A stretch of 64,000 nucleotides of DNA from Eonycteris spelaea (lineage: Eukaryota > Chordata > Mammalia > Chiroptera > Pteropodidae): contig PUFA01000072.1 of assembly GCA_003508835.1 (NCBI GenBank), positions 3,074,501 through 3,138,500 of the forward strand, written 5' to 3'. The notes under the pieces are model-generated. The model had not been told where the DNA came from. It saw only the letters and a list, made by a program, of their open reading frames with translations, and did not search any database. Below, piece after piece: positions 53,401 to 64,000 of the stretch. How positions within the stretch are numbered: position 1 is the first letter of the stretch; every line of letters begins with the position of its first letter. Position numbers and translations under genes: made by a program.

Positions 53401-56400
53401 CCTCATTGTCAGATATTTCTCACGTGCCAGATCTCTTATTGAAATTATTTTGGAGAAGGATTTGATTGATTTAGTCATGTTTTTTAATATAAAGAAAATT
53501 TATATTTTCATTATGATTATTCTAGGGAAGCTGCTTCTAACGTAGTAATTCTACGTGTAATTCTCGTCTTGCTTTTGAACTGCGATGTAGTGAAAGAATT
53601 CCTGTAATTCATCCCTTTGAATGTGATGAAAAACAGAACATAGGTTCCTTGATCCTTAGTCATTCTTTTAGGACCCCGAACCACTGAGAGATTGCTTGAT
53701 CTTCTGCATTTGCTGCAGAAGTGAGTGGAGCATGTAAATATTGTAACGACTGTCACAGAGAGCCTTGGTGATCCGCCCCAGTGGTGGTGTCACCATCGTA
53801 GGACAGCTATCTGCCTGACCTGTTGAAGCGCAGATGAATTGAGGAGTCAGGGTAACCACAGCAGCCACTGTGAACCACCATCAGTGTAATGCAAATTAGA
53901 AACAACAGACTTGAAGAAGGTTATCAGTGATACCTGAAAATATCTTAAACTTAGGATTCGAATACAGTAAAACGGCTCTTTCCTAACATTGGCATCTCAG
54001 TGCTTTTCTTGGTTCTGTAAACTGAGAATAATTATTCTAATATGAACAGTTTTTTGCATAATAAATGGACAGATCATCTTGATTTTGTCATATTGATTGA
54101 CAGTAAGAGGCTGTACCTATTACTGATTCTAAAATGTGGGATTTTCAGAAATCCTGTTCTTTCTCTTTTCTTAAAAAAAAAAAAAAAAAAAGCTTTTCGA
54201 AAGAGATATTTATGATAAAATAATTTTAACACTTTATTATTATTTAATTTTAAATTAAATTATATCTCAATAACATTATTTTATTTTCTATGAATTTTGG
54301 GATCTGGGCAAGCGATAAAAATCTCCTTTAGTACACTGGGCGTGTGCATGCTTACAGTGGTCTAAGCACCGCTGTCATTCTGCAAAGATGGCTTAAGGAT
54401 ACGTTTAACGGTATGTATGTTCTGAACATTATTGTTAAACTTACACATGGTCTTTGGGTTTTTACAGGGGTAGTATTTTTCTACTGAAGACACTTGATTT
54501 TAATGTCTTTATACTCCACCTGCTTTCAAAAGGGATTTGAGGCAAAATTTTACAACAACCACTTGCTTAAGCAGGTAACATATAACTGAAAATAATGAAG
54601 CAATGATATTAACCACATCAGAAAATCGATATGTAAAAGAAGATGCTTCAGTTGAGTACAAGTTTTAGCTTCGAGCTTGACTAGAAGCCACAGCAAAGAG
54701 GGCCATGTGATGAATCGTGCAATTCTAATGAGCTAATGAACAAATTCACACTGGTTTTTTTTTTTTCTTTTCCTAGCTCTCAATTTTGAGAGACATTTAT
54801 GACATGGGACTTAATATAAAGGACACCGGCCAATATAGCTGATGATGTTCCCTGTCAAAACATTTGGACATAAAATCTGGTTAGAAAACCTTAGGTTCTT
54901 TAGCTACTCTCTCAAAGTGTCAGCAGGTTTTATTTTAATGTGCCAAAATTTTATTTTAATTTATTGAGAATTCAAAAAACACAGCTGCTTTGAGAGATCT
55001 AATACTGTAGATTTTATGAATCGAAAAAAAATATTTTAAGTCACAAGTGTAGGAAATTCTAATACTATCATTATATGTTCATTTCAGAAACCATTCTAAA
55101 ATTTCTTTAGGAAGTAAAAATTAAGAAATAATTTAAAAGTTAATGCCGTGATGTTAATTCAAAGTGTGTCATTACTCTCTCTCTTACAGCTGATTCTCTT
55201 GTCCTCTGAATTTATACTATAGAAAATTATAAGGAATAATAAAATCAAGTGGTAATTTGGTCCAGGAGTATAGGTGTTTGTACCTGTACTAAAATGGTTC
55301 ACATCCTACCTGTGTAACTAAAATAGTATTTCATCATCAATATTTATTCACTTCATTTGCTTGGTTTTGAACTAGTAAATATTTTTATTTCTTTGGGTCA
55401 CGCTGGACTGATGGCTTGGATAAAGCAAGCTGTGGAAACTGTTGCTGTTAGTGTGACCCTGCTTTGTGTCCCCTTCTCCTGGTGGCACTCACAGTCACAT
55501 CAGAGTGGTTGCCTGGCCTTCCAGCTGTGTACACACAGCACTCTGGGGCTCACCTGCTGCGGCACTGTCCTGTGTGTGTTAGAGGGAAGAGGAGTGGAAT
55601 TAAGTGGTTTTTAAGTATTAACTGGGTTTTCCTGCAGTGTACATAATGTTTAATGTTAGACATTGGAAGAGTTGGTGAGAAAATGCTTTTAACAATTCAC
55701 TTTCTTATTTCACGAAAGGAAAATAAGACTTTTCCAGTGGTCTTGTGGTAAAACCACAATCACCATCTTGAATTTACTTTTTTTAGATGAAGTTTCATAG
55801 TATTTATCTGAGCGCTGTATTTAAGATAGCCCAAGAACTTTCTGTGTACATTTAAAATATAAATATAGAGGCTTTCCTAACGAAGCCACTTTAAAAAGCC
55901 TATGGGAGAAATATTGTTTTTCCAAATAGGACCAAAGTCCTTCTCATATTTCGACATGGGTGCATTGATGGGAAGATCTCATTTTATTAGTATCCAGTAG
56001 TCATGTGCCTAATATTACATATGAATTTAGTAATCTATATTGTTTTATATATTATTATACATGTATTACTGTGTAGAAGAACACTGTTTCTTACATACTT
56101 AATTAGAACATATAAGAAGCTGCTTTTTCGAGTGAAGTTTACATTTTTTGTAGGTCACCAGTTTTCTTTCTTCATTATAATTCTAAAATTCTGTAATTAC
56201 TTTCATCTTATAAGCACAACAGTAGCATATTACCTACAGTTAAACTACTATGAATAACCTGGTCCTCATTGTGGAGAAAATTATGCTGTTTAAAAAACAA
56301 AAAAACAGGTTTAGACAAGGAAATTGATTTTTCTAAGACTGATCCGTTTGTAGGATTATTACACAATGTATCTAGTCCTGTGCATATTTTTTAAATGTGG

Positions 56401-56789
56401 CAGTTACCATGGAAACCACATTCTATGGCATGTGGTCCACTTTTAGATAAAGAATATTCTTTTTAAAGATAAACCTTCCAAATAACATCAAGTATTCCCT
56501 CTGAATTAGCAACTTCATGTCAATTAATAATGATTGCTTTAAAAATCTGTCTTTTCCCATTATGTTAAATAGATTTTTTAGAAATATTAAAATTGTTCTT
56601 GAAGAAGCAATGCTGGAGACACATTTAAATAAGGAGTATAATGTGGTAAATCTACAGTGGTGAAAACTGAAGAAATTGCGAGGGAACACAAATCTGTGTA
56701 TACAGAATGTTCCACCAGCCAAGAAGCTTTTAGTCGAATCAGGCGTCTTAAGTATTCAGCAATAGTATAGTCAGATTATGTAATCCAAA
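50475..56789. other. Repeat-poor intron, 6.3 kb
   Basis: I recognise no interspersed repeat over this span other than a 19-base A-run at 54173-54191. The next CEP112 coding exon, expected to continue after the RDSQ end, was not found. The possible antisense fossil at 53.5-53.9 kb is listed separately. Confidence 0.45.
53520..53900 (-). pseudogene. Possible short coding fossil, antisense
   Basis: On the - strand the stretch from about 53878 reads open for about 66 codons in one frame, including ITKALCDSRYNIYMLHSLLQ, then stops at TAA (about 53670-53668). A shifted frame stays open for another 79 codons towards 53517. The block is less AT-rich than its surroundings. I do not recognise a family. 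It may be a degraded retrocopy or simply unconstrained intron. There is no start context, poly(A) tail or target-site duplication that I can see. Confidence 0.22.
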
Positions 56790-56905
56790 GAGATGATCAC
56801 ATCCAGTTAATTTAGTTTACAGATAAAGAACCTGTAGTTCAAGGACATTATCTTGCCCAAGGTCACAGAACTAGCGAACCAGTCTTCTTGATCTTAATGT
56901 AATGC
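56790..56905 (+). mobile_element. MIR SINE fragment, sense
   Basis: ATCTTGCCCAAGGTCACAGA within the core, followed by ACTAGCGAACCAGTCTTCTT. Confidence 0.7.
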
Positions 56906-57149
56906 TCCTTCTTTATGTCACAGCCTCTTCCAAGGAAGCTTTCAGACTTTTGGAGAGGCCTAGCACGGGAGAGAGACACCGGCTCTCCTTGTCGCCATTA
57001 GATTCTCCGCACAGTGTGCATTTCCTTCGGTGGTTTGCCGCGCTTGCCTTTGCTGCGGTCGTAATTGCGTCATGCTGCCTGAGTCCCAGTTTCGGTAGCA
57101 GCACCTCCTAGGACAGGCCCACCGGGTTTTTGTGCTCGCGTGTGTGTAA

Positions 57150-57445
57150 CAGTGGCAGCAGCAACAAGAATTTATTGCGTCTTCCATGCACCAAACCCCT
57201 TGCTGTGTCCTTTACGTTGCATTATCTCATTCAACACGTCTAATACCCTGTAAGGGTTAGATTTCCTCTTTGGAAACTCCGTTTTGACCTTACATGGGTC
57301 AGAAGATGACCATTTGTATTTTTCATTTATCGATGAAAAAAGGTTTAGAAAGCGTAAGTGAATTGCCCAAGGTTACATAACTCGTAGTTAGTTTTGCTAA
57401 GATTCGGGCAAATGCCCCTGTCCCATATGCCTGCTTATATATGAG
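57150..57445 (+). mobile_element. MIR SINE, sense, with internal insertion
   Basis: 5' part GCATTATCTCATTCAACACG; core GAATTGCCCAAGGTTACATA after a spacer; 3' part AAGATTCGGGCAAATGCCCC. Confidence 0.75.
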
Positions 57446-60149
57446 CTCTTTGTCGCTGAATTTCGTTTATTTCCCATAAAATCCATTATATTTTCAATTT
57501 TGGGTTGTTTCTACAGTGCTAAATTTAAAATACTGCTACCCGTAACTCAGAGTGTGTAAATCCAAACCAGGTTTTAGCTGGCATTTCAGTCTTTCTACAA
57601 AGCCATAAGCCACGGTTATGTCTCTATTCTGAGACAAATTAAACTCTGAAAAGATAACACGTTTCTTAATATTTTATGTGGAATAGAATTCCTTTCCACA
57701 AATTTCAGAAATAAGATATGTCCAGAGTTAGAATCTCGTTGAGCGTTTAGGTCAGTGGGGCCTACCAATCTATAAAAATCGCTCAGGAATTTACATTTAG
57801 TCCTGGTGAATATGGTTTGTTGTGAGTGGTTTATTATAGGTGAATGTCTTATCATATTCACATGTTAATCTGGAATATTACCTATGACCCATTCATTTTA
57901 TGGAATGAATCTTTAAGTCTTAGAGACTTCAGTGTTAGTATTTTTTCCCTGAAGTAATCCTTTTAAGGATCCTATTGTGTGACAACTAGTGAAAACCTTT
58001 TAGAAGTGAAGTCAAGTTCAAACCAGAGACTTTCTCAGTAGAAATACAAGAAATAATTAGACAATGTGTTTTTTTAAGAATCCTCAAAAACAATTTACAT
58101 TGGTGTAGTTTTGGCTTGATTCTAGAGTTATTTTGGTCAAAATGAAAAGTTTTCAGGTGAATTTATTATTTTTTACATAAAATACCACAGAGATAAGTCA
58201 CTGTTCCACATGCTGAATACGTTCTCATTGACATGAAGAAAAATACTTTCAGCTATTCTTAGCATATTGCTCTTGCTTCTCCTCTTCACCTTGGCCTCAG
58301 TGTAATTACTAAGAATGTTGGTGGAAATTATCTTTGAGGAAGTACTGGGTGAATAACTCCTCTTCCTTCATGTCTTAGAAAAGTCAGTTTTGGAGTTATG
58401 ACTCAGTCAGTTCTCTAAGAGACATCCCTTATGTCATTATTGTATATTTGAAGTTATTTGTGTGACAAGTTGAAGCCAAAGTGCTAGAAATGATTGGCAA
58501 GATGATGATGTCACCTCGTGTTCAAAGAGCTGGCAAATTGAAGCTTATTAAACTGTCGTTTTGTCTTCCATTCAGGACTAATTGGAATCATGCCTAGTTG
58601 CATGATCCAAAAGATATTTAACACCTGAGCGTTGTTTTACGAAAAAATGACAGAAATTGATGTCAAGGAGACCTTAAACTCCTGTTTGAGGAGGAGAGCA
58701 AGGCATTACATGAAAATAATAGTCTATTTTCAAACCACTTTAATATTTGTGTACAGAAAATATTTGAAAAATGTCATTAGGAAGAAACTTCAAGTTAAAA
58801 GTTGGTCTAATTGAGACCTTAAAGCATTGAAATTGGTGGATTAATGTGAAACTTAAGATAATGTTTTTCAATTGAAAGAAATATTAAAATTCAGTGAAAA
58901 TTCTTTTTCTTCACTTGTTTTAACAATTATTTTAAATCGCTACCTGACCTCTCAAGTACTTTTGGATACTTGTATATTGGGAAGTTGGGGAAAGATCACA
59001 AGAGGTCAGAAAGAAACAATACACAGTCAGACGTGCAGCTTTGAAATTTTGTTTTTCCAGTTCCTTTTGATTTGTTTTGCTTAGGTATGAAGTCAAGGCC
59101 TGAACTTCTTAATAGTGTTTGAAAATGAGTTAACAAGTTCATTCCTCAGAGAATGAAGTTCGCTCCAGTGTGTGTCCTGGATCTGGGGGTCTCTTCCTTT
59201 GTTAGTGGGGGCAGTTGCAATGCAGCATGAGTCTCAAAGTGGGTGTGTATGTGTGGTGCACTGTCAGTGAACGTGGAGCCAACAGTCCAGCCAAGCCCAG
59301 CATCTCAACACAAGGGAGTTTTCCAGTGGAAGGACTTGAAATTAGAGACCTTTAAAAAGGTTAAAATTAAACTGGCGATTCATTCGTCTTAAGTTTGCTC
59401 TTTAAGTCAATATTTATTAATGAAACAAACCCCAGATCCGTAGGGTCAAGTGGGACCTTATTTATTTCGTTATTTGCAAAGATGTCATTTAATGTACAAA
59501 ATGCATGTGTTCACCAAATGTTTCCTGAACAGCTAATTTTTTTGTAACGTAAATGTTATCTTCGCTTGTTGGGCAACTTTTATAATAGCTCTAGATAAAG
59601 TGATGTTGGCATATGCAGCAAGAGAAGTGGAGTGCGAGGGCTGAAAACTTTTTGTTCTTTGTTCCTTAGTTATTCAAAAGTGACTGCCAAAGCTGTCGTT
59701 AGACAAGAGCCATGAGTTCAAGAGGTGCAGTGTGTCCCCGCTCCCCTGTTAAAGTCAAGCCTGATGTGCAGATGCTGGTTCAGGCTTTGGGAAACACGGA
59801 AAAATGCGCTCCTGTCTTCTCCCTCTCTAGCCATTCCTAATGACAGGCAGTAAACATCACTATCTGTTGCCATAAGCTTGGTGTTTCTTAAAAAATAATC
59901 ATTCAACTCAGAAATAAGGACAGTAGAATAAATCTCATGAAAATCATGATTAGTTTTAACTATTCCGATGGCACTTTGAAATGTCATCATTATTCCATAT
60001 TGATATTGACAAAACAGAGCTCTGTGAGTTTTACATTTTTGTAATTGTGACTCTTCAGATAATATATGTCAAGTCAGATTTTCACATAAGTTTCCCTATC
60101 TGTAAAAATCAGGCAGAATTATGTATATGGAATTTCCTTGTTACAGTTT
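57446..60149. other. Intron without recognised element
   Basis: AT-rich unique-looking sequence. No exon with CEP112 coding character was seen. Confidence 0.45.
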
Positions 60150-60398
60150 ATTCAACACGATTTGTTTATTCGATAAAGGCTTTCTGAGAGCTGTTCTGTG
60201 CCAGTCCCTGGGGCTTGGGTGCACACCGTTAGGAGGGACTTCTCACACCGCGATGCGTGTGAACACCACCCCAGAGTTGTGTAGGGCGTGGCTTTTATGG
60301 TGCTAAGGAGATTCCTGCTCTGGGTACAGCAAAGAACAAGATTGACCAGTGCTGTGCTCTAAAGTAACTTCCACTTGAATTAGGGAAAGGAAGGCCAA

Positions 60399-60434
<36 letters not shown>

Positions 60435-61110
60435 TGAACAAGGAGAGTATCTCATAGCAATAACTGGGATGTAGAGAATTAGAATGGAGAGAGATGATGC
60501 AGTGACCGAGTGATTGTGCTGGCTGGCCATCACAGAGGACCTCGCCAAGGAAGGGCTGTCAAAGCTAAGGTCTGAGTGATGAGAAGCCAGCCAGACTGAG
60601 GAAGATAAACTTGGCGTGTGCAAGGAATGAAAAAGGTGGCCTGATGGCATGAGCATGGTGGGTGCAGGGCAGGGCAGGGCCTTTGAGGGGTTTGGTTTGA
60701 TTATAAATGTGATAGGAAGATAGTTAGAGGCTTTTAAGCAATAAGGTGACATGATCTGTGTCAGGTGTTTAAAAGGCCACTGACTGTTGTGTGTAGTCCT
60801 GGATGTCTGTATGACGTATGAGGCATACGGACTTGCTGTTGCGTTAGGTATGGAGAGTGGAGGAGGGAAGAATTCTTTAAGGTTGGGCTTTGAGCAGCTA
60901 GGTAGATGGTGTTATGTGAGGATAATTAGGAGGGAATAAAAGCAAAAGCGTGAGTTCTGTTGTTGCCAAGCTAAGTTTTTAAGCTACATCTTAAGCATCC
61001 AGATGGAGATGTTTCAGACAGGAGTTGGATATGCGGGTCAGGATTCCAGAAATACAAAGAGGACATCATTGGCATGTAGAGAGTAACTAAAGTATGGACC
61101 TGGATACAGT
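60150..61110 (-). mobile_element. L2 relic, antisense, about 0.96 kb
   Basis: After a diverged tail come ACAGAGGACCTCGCCAAGGA, TTTTAAGCAATAAGGTGACA and TCCAGATGGAGATGTTTCAG, the reverse complement of L2 RT-coding sequence. A CA microsatellite has grown inside it. Confidence 0.72.
60404..60432. repeat. (AC)n dinucleotide microsatellite
   Basis: Fourteen and a half perfect AC units. Confidence 0.97.
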
Positions 61111-61239
61111 TGCCAATTCCTTATCAAATATGAAGACTTCGAAGATGCTGGTTCCTGGTTGGTCTCTACCACTTCCTGGCTCTATAAACCTGAGTAACTA
61201 ACTCACTTCATATCTCTGATCATCATTTTCCACATCTGT

Positions 61240-61400
61240 AACATTCATTCATCCATTTAGTGTCATCTGTGGCGCTCCCACTATGTGCCAGACACTACTC
61301 TAGACCTTGGGATGTTAAAAAAGGAAGAGTCCCTGGCCTCCAGCCTACAGTCCGTGGGGAAGCAGGCACTGCGCACCTGTCACAGATGGCGGGCAGCATG
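61240..61400 (-). mobile_element. L2 3' tail, antisense
   Basis: CATTCATCCATTTAGTGTCA, then CCACTATGTGCCAGACACTA, the reverse complement of the L2 3' end. Confidence 0.65.
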
Positions 61401-62010
61401 ATTCGTGCCAACAGGGAGCTTTCTCACAGCCCGTGACTCAGTCTGAGAATCAGGGCCTTTGAGGGGAGCTTCAGAGCAGCTCGTGATGTCCTTTCTCCTG
61501 CTGGCTGATGCCAGGCAGAGTATGTTCTTCCTCGCATCTCAATCCTCAGACCCTTGGCTCTTACATAGGCCCAGGTGAAACCTGGTCCTTTTTTCCTCCT
61601 TGGGTGAACCTGACAATTAATCACTGCTTCTCTAGGTAAACTGTGAAAACTTTCTCTGTGCCCCCAGCAAGGCCCTCTGGGGACCCTGAAACTCTCAGTG
61701 GAGCAGGAGGCTCTGGGCTGGTGTGTGGCTGATCCTGCCCACATCACCGAGGAAGCCCGGTTTGGTGGTGCCTGCAAATCTTGCCTGACCCTGCCACTGA
61801 CTCCCTGAGGTGCTGCATCCTTCTGGGCCGCATGGTTTCCATCTCTGAAACGGGGTCCCAAAGTGCACGTCTGGCCGCAGACTGTTTTTGGTACAGCAGT
61901 TTGTTTATAGTGCTTGGCCACAGTTCTCATATTGAAATAAACAAACTAGCATTTCAGTTCCTCACAACAATCCAGGACTTAGGTATTATTGTTGTTTTTC
62001 CTCTGTTTCC
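61401..62010. other. GC-richer intron, nothing assigned
   Basis: Contains the longest open frame of the window (168 codons on -, 61424-61930) but no recognisable domain or homologue. A short MIR-like piece, CCTCACAACAATCCAGGACT, lies near 61960. Confidence 0.4.
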
Positions 62011-62420
62011 TGAAACACCACTTGCTCTTGGTTCCCTTCCTGTCATTCTTGACCCATTTTCTCAGTCTTTTTGTCCAGCCCTATGTCCTCCATCTTCCCT
62101 TCGGCAGTGAGTGTCGTCTCTGCTCTCATTCTCTTACCGTCCATCCTGGGGACTCCCAGATCTCTATTTCCAGAGAAGAGCTCTCTCCCGACCCCCGTCC
62201 TGCATTTCCAGGTGCCGGAGTGCAGTGTCCCGCGGCACGTCAGGCCGGGGCTCTGGATCTCCTTCCCCCCCCCCCAGTGTCACATCAGCTTTCCTCATCG
62301 CTGGTACCTTAGCCAAGTCCCTTATCATCTCGCATTGGGATGATGCCCAACCAGCCACCCAGCCTCCGGTCTCACTGCCTTCCAGTTCTTAATCCTCTGT
62401 TTCAGATTCTTCAGTGACTT
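62011..62420 (+). mobile_element. L2 relic, sense
   Basis: GACTCCCAGATCTCTATTTC then CAGAGAAGAGCTCTCTCCCG correspond to L2 RT-coding sequence in sense. A C-run at about 62265-62275 interrupts it. Confidence 0.6.
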
Positions 62421-62859
62421 CTGGTCGTTTATAATTATGATCTCTAGACTTTTTTATTAGACACTCCTATCGTACAGAATTGGGACCTGCAACCCAGTGT
62501 GAATATGTATCAATCTGTAACACTACTATATTAATACGAAACAGGTATTTTAAAAAGATTAAATACAGACACACAGAAATGGAAGTTCTATTTTTTCCCC
62601 TGTATCCTGATAGACTCTACTTGGGAGAACACTATTCCAGATAATAACCAGCCGGGGTAATAAGTGTCACAGGTAGAACACCGATGTGGAGAGATGGAAG
62701 AGAGAGGATTGGCAGCACAGATAGCATAAACCCACACAGGAGACCGATTTTCAGGGGGATCCAGGTCAGACTTCTCAACACGGCACGAAGTGCTCTCCAG
62801 GTACTTATGATTCCACTCCTGTTTAAGAATGCTTTTCCCATTCTAATTTGCATAGCAAA

Positions 62860-63080
62860 TTTCTACTCATTTGTAAAACTCAGTGCACATGACATCTCCT
62901 TTAATGCAGCCTTCTCCAGTCACCGCCCCAGACCCTGTGTCCCCACACCACACATAAGACTACCATGTCTTCTTTACTTGGAATCAAAATACCTTTATCA
63001 CTTAATTGTGCTTTGAGTTATGTTTATATCTGTAACTCTGGAAGGCCTAAAGGCTGGGCCTGCTAGAGGAGACCACAGAA
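62860..63080 (+). mobile_element. L2 3' region, sense
   Basis: ACATGACATCTCCTTTAATG, then CAGCCTTCTCCAGTCACCGC, then TATCACTTAATTGTGCTTTG follow the L2 3' region. Confidence 0.5.
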
Positions 63081-63970
63081 TATAACTGTCCATTTCCATG
63101 CTGATATGGTTACTGGTTCTTGACATCTGGTGGGGAAGACAGGGTGTAGGCAAAGTTCCCAGACAGTGGACAGGGACCAGGAGGGTGTTGACCTCCTTCC
63201 ACCCCATAGAACGAATGGGCAAGTATCTTAAGGGCATGATTAAATCATCACACCAATCAGCTGGTATAATCTTCTAGAAGGTGCCTTCACGGGGACTTGA
63301 GGGCCAGGGCAGCTCGTCCTTCTGACAAAATGTACACAGACACATAAGACAGAGCCTGCCCCTGGGAGAGTCCAGTCTCGCCAGGCCATTTAGCAGGTAT
63401 GCGGATGAGATCACTGCTGGTATCTGGCCATCCGCCCCTCATCCCCAGTCAGGAGGAGCCGGGCAGGCCTTCATAGGGAGGGAGGTATGAACAGCGGCGA
63501 GCCAGAGAGGAGAACGACTGTCACAGCCACCACATCATGCAGTTGTTTCCGGTTAAATTGCTCTCATCAGGCTGCTATCTGCTACACCGAAGAAATGGGA
63601 GTTTCTGTGGGTGGGAAAAAGCGTGAAAGGAGAAGGGAGAGGAATGTTGCAGGAAGATGACTTCCTGGGAGGATGCCGGGGGCGGGGAGCGGGGCGTCCT
63701 AAGCAGAAGGCTTGGACATCCGTGGCAGAGGGGCGGGGCAAGGAAAAGTTTTAGGATGTGCAGAGGAAGAGGGGATGCTTAAAGCAACCTCCACCTGCTT
63801 GAAGTCGTGCCCGGGGTCATAGAGACACAAAAAGAGGAAACAGCCCCTCCCTTAGGAAGATAAACGCCAAGATGCCTCATAGGAAACCTGGGGGCAGGTG
63901 AGAGGCTTGTAGGTCAACTTCTTGAGGGTGAGGGTACAGGCCTCCCACCTGTGAGAGATCTGCTCACTCT
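63081..63970. other. GC-richer intron, nothing assigned
   Basis: G-rich on + with scattered GGGCGGGG-like words near 63680-63740. No exon or repeat was supported. Confidence 0.4.
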
Positions 63971-63996
63971 GGGTCAGGGGGTGGGGGGGGTGGGGG
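63971..63996 (+). other. G-quadruplex-forming motif
   Basis: Four G-tracts (3, 5, 8 and 5 G) separated by loops TCA, T and T satisfy the standard intramolecular quadruplex pattern. It lies on the coding strand of the CEP112 intron. Confidence 0.8.
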
Positions 63997-64000
63997 TCAC

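Noticed and set aside
60303..60752. 149-codon - strand frame
   Set aside because: Lies in an L2 relic and translates the CA microsatellite into a C-V run. It is fossil RT sequence or chance, not a host gene.
61424..61930. 168-codon open frame on the - strand, the longest in the window
   Set aside because: No recognisable domain, no splice or retrocopy context, and its composition follows local GC bias. Such a length is expected occasionally in GC-richer intron.

Overview
The window is mammalian nuclear DNA, almost all of it intron. It lies inside one long gene transcribed on the + strand, which I identify from remembered protein similarity as CEP112 (formerly CCDC46), a coiled-coil centrosomal protein. 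Three internal coding exons are visible: 22472-22606, 37896-38003 and 50292-50474. They have canonical AG/GT borders and compatible phases, and they are separated by introns of 15.3 and 12.3 kb. Together they encode about 142 residues of uninterrupted charged coiled coil, so the window holds neither end of the gene. The first exon is one base short of the expected reading frame and, as written, runs into a TGA. This is either a sequencing or assembly indel or a real inactivating allele, and it is the most consequential single observation here.

The rest is intronic sequence rich in old interspersed repeats. Antisense L1 3'-end or body fragments lie at 4.1, 8.8-10.5, 14.4-16.2, 21.8-22.2, 23.4-23.9, 36.7-37.6, 39.7-40.2 and 46.5 kb. 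Sense-strand L1 fragments lie at 3.8, 24.6-27.1, 27.3-29.2 and 32.3-33.05 kb. Old L2 relics, mostly antisense, lie at 34.9, 36.2, 38.3, 44.4-45.6, 60.1-61.1 and 61.2 kb, with sense L2 near 62.0 and 62.9 kb. Several MIRs, one TA-flanked Tigger-type DNA transposon (26629-26953) and a compound tetranucleotide array (33167-33283) are also present. A processed PCBP2 pseudogene (about 17255-18710, + strand) is clear. A second, unidentified retrocopy-like block on the - strand (about 46850-48420) carries long but broken reading frames.

Organism: the L1, L2 and MIR content and the gene mean a placental mammal. No Alu, B1/B2, carnivore tRNA-Lys SINE, ruminant BovB/BovA or vesper-bat VES SINE was seen. 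The L1 3' end at 39.7-40.2 kb is of a type I associate with bats, so a bat, perhaps a SINE-poor fruit bat, is my best guess. This is inference only.

No bacterial-type features, CRISPR arrays, tRNA or rRNA genes were found. Most open frames in the window fall inside repeats or unconstrained intron and are not genes. Repeat borders are read by eye and are approximate to tens of bases unless target-site duplications or TA borders are stated.
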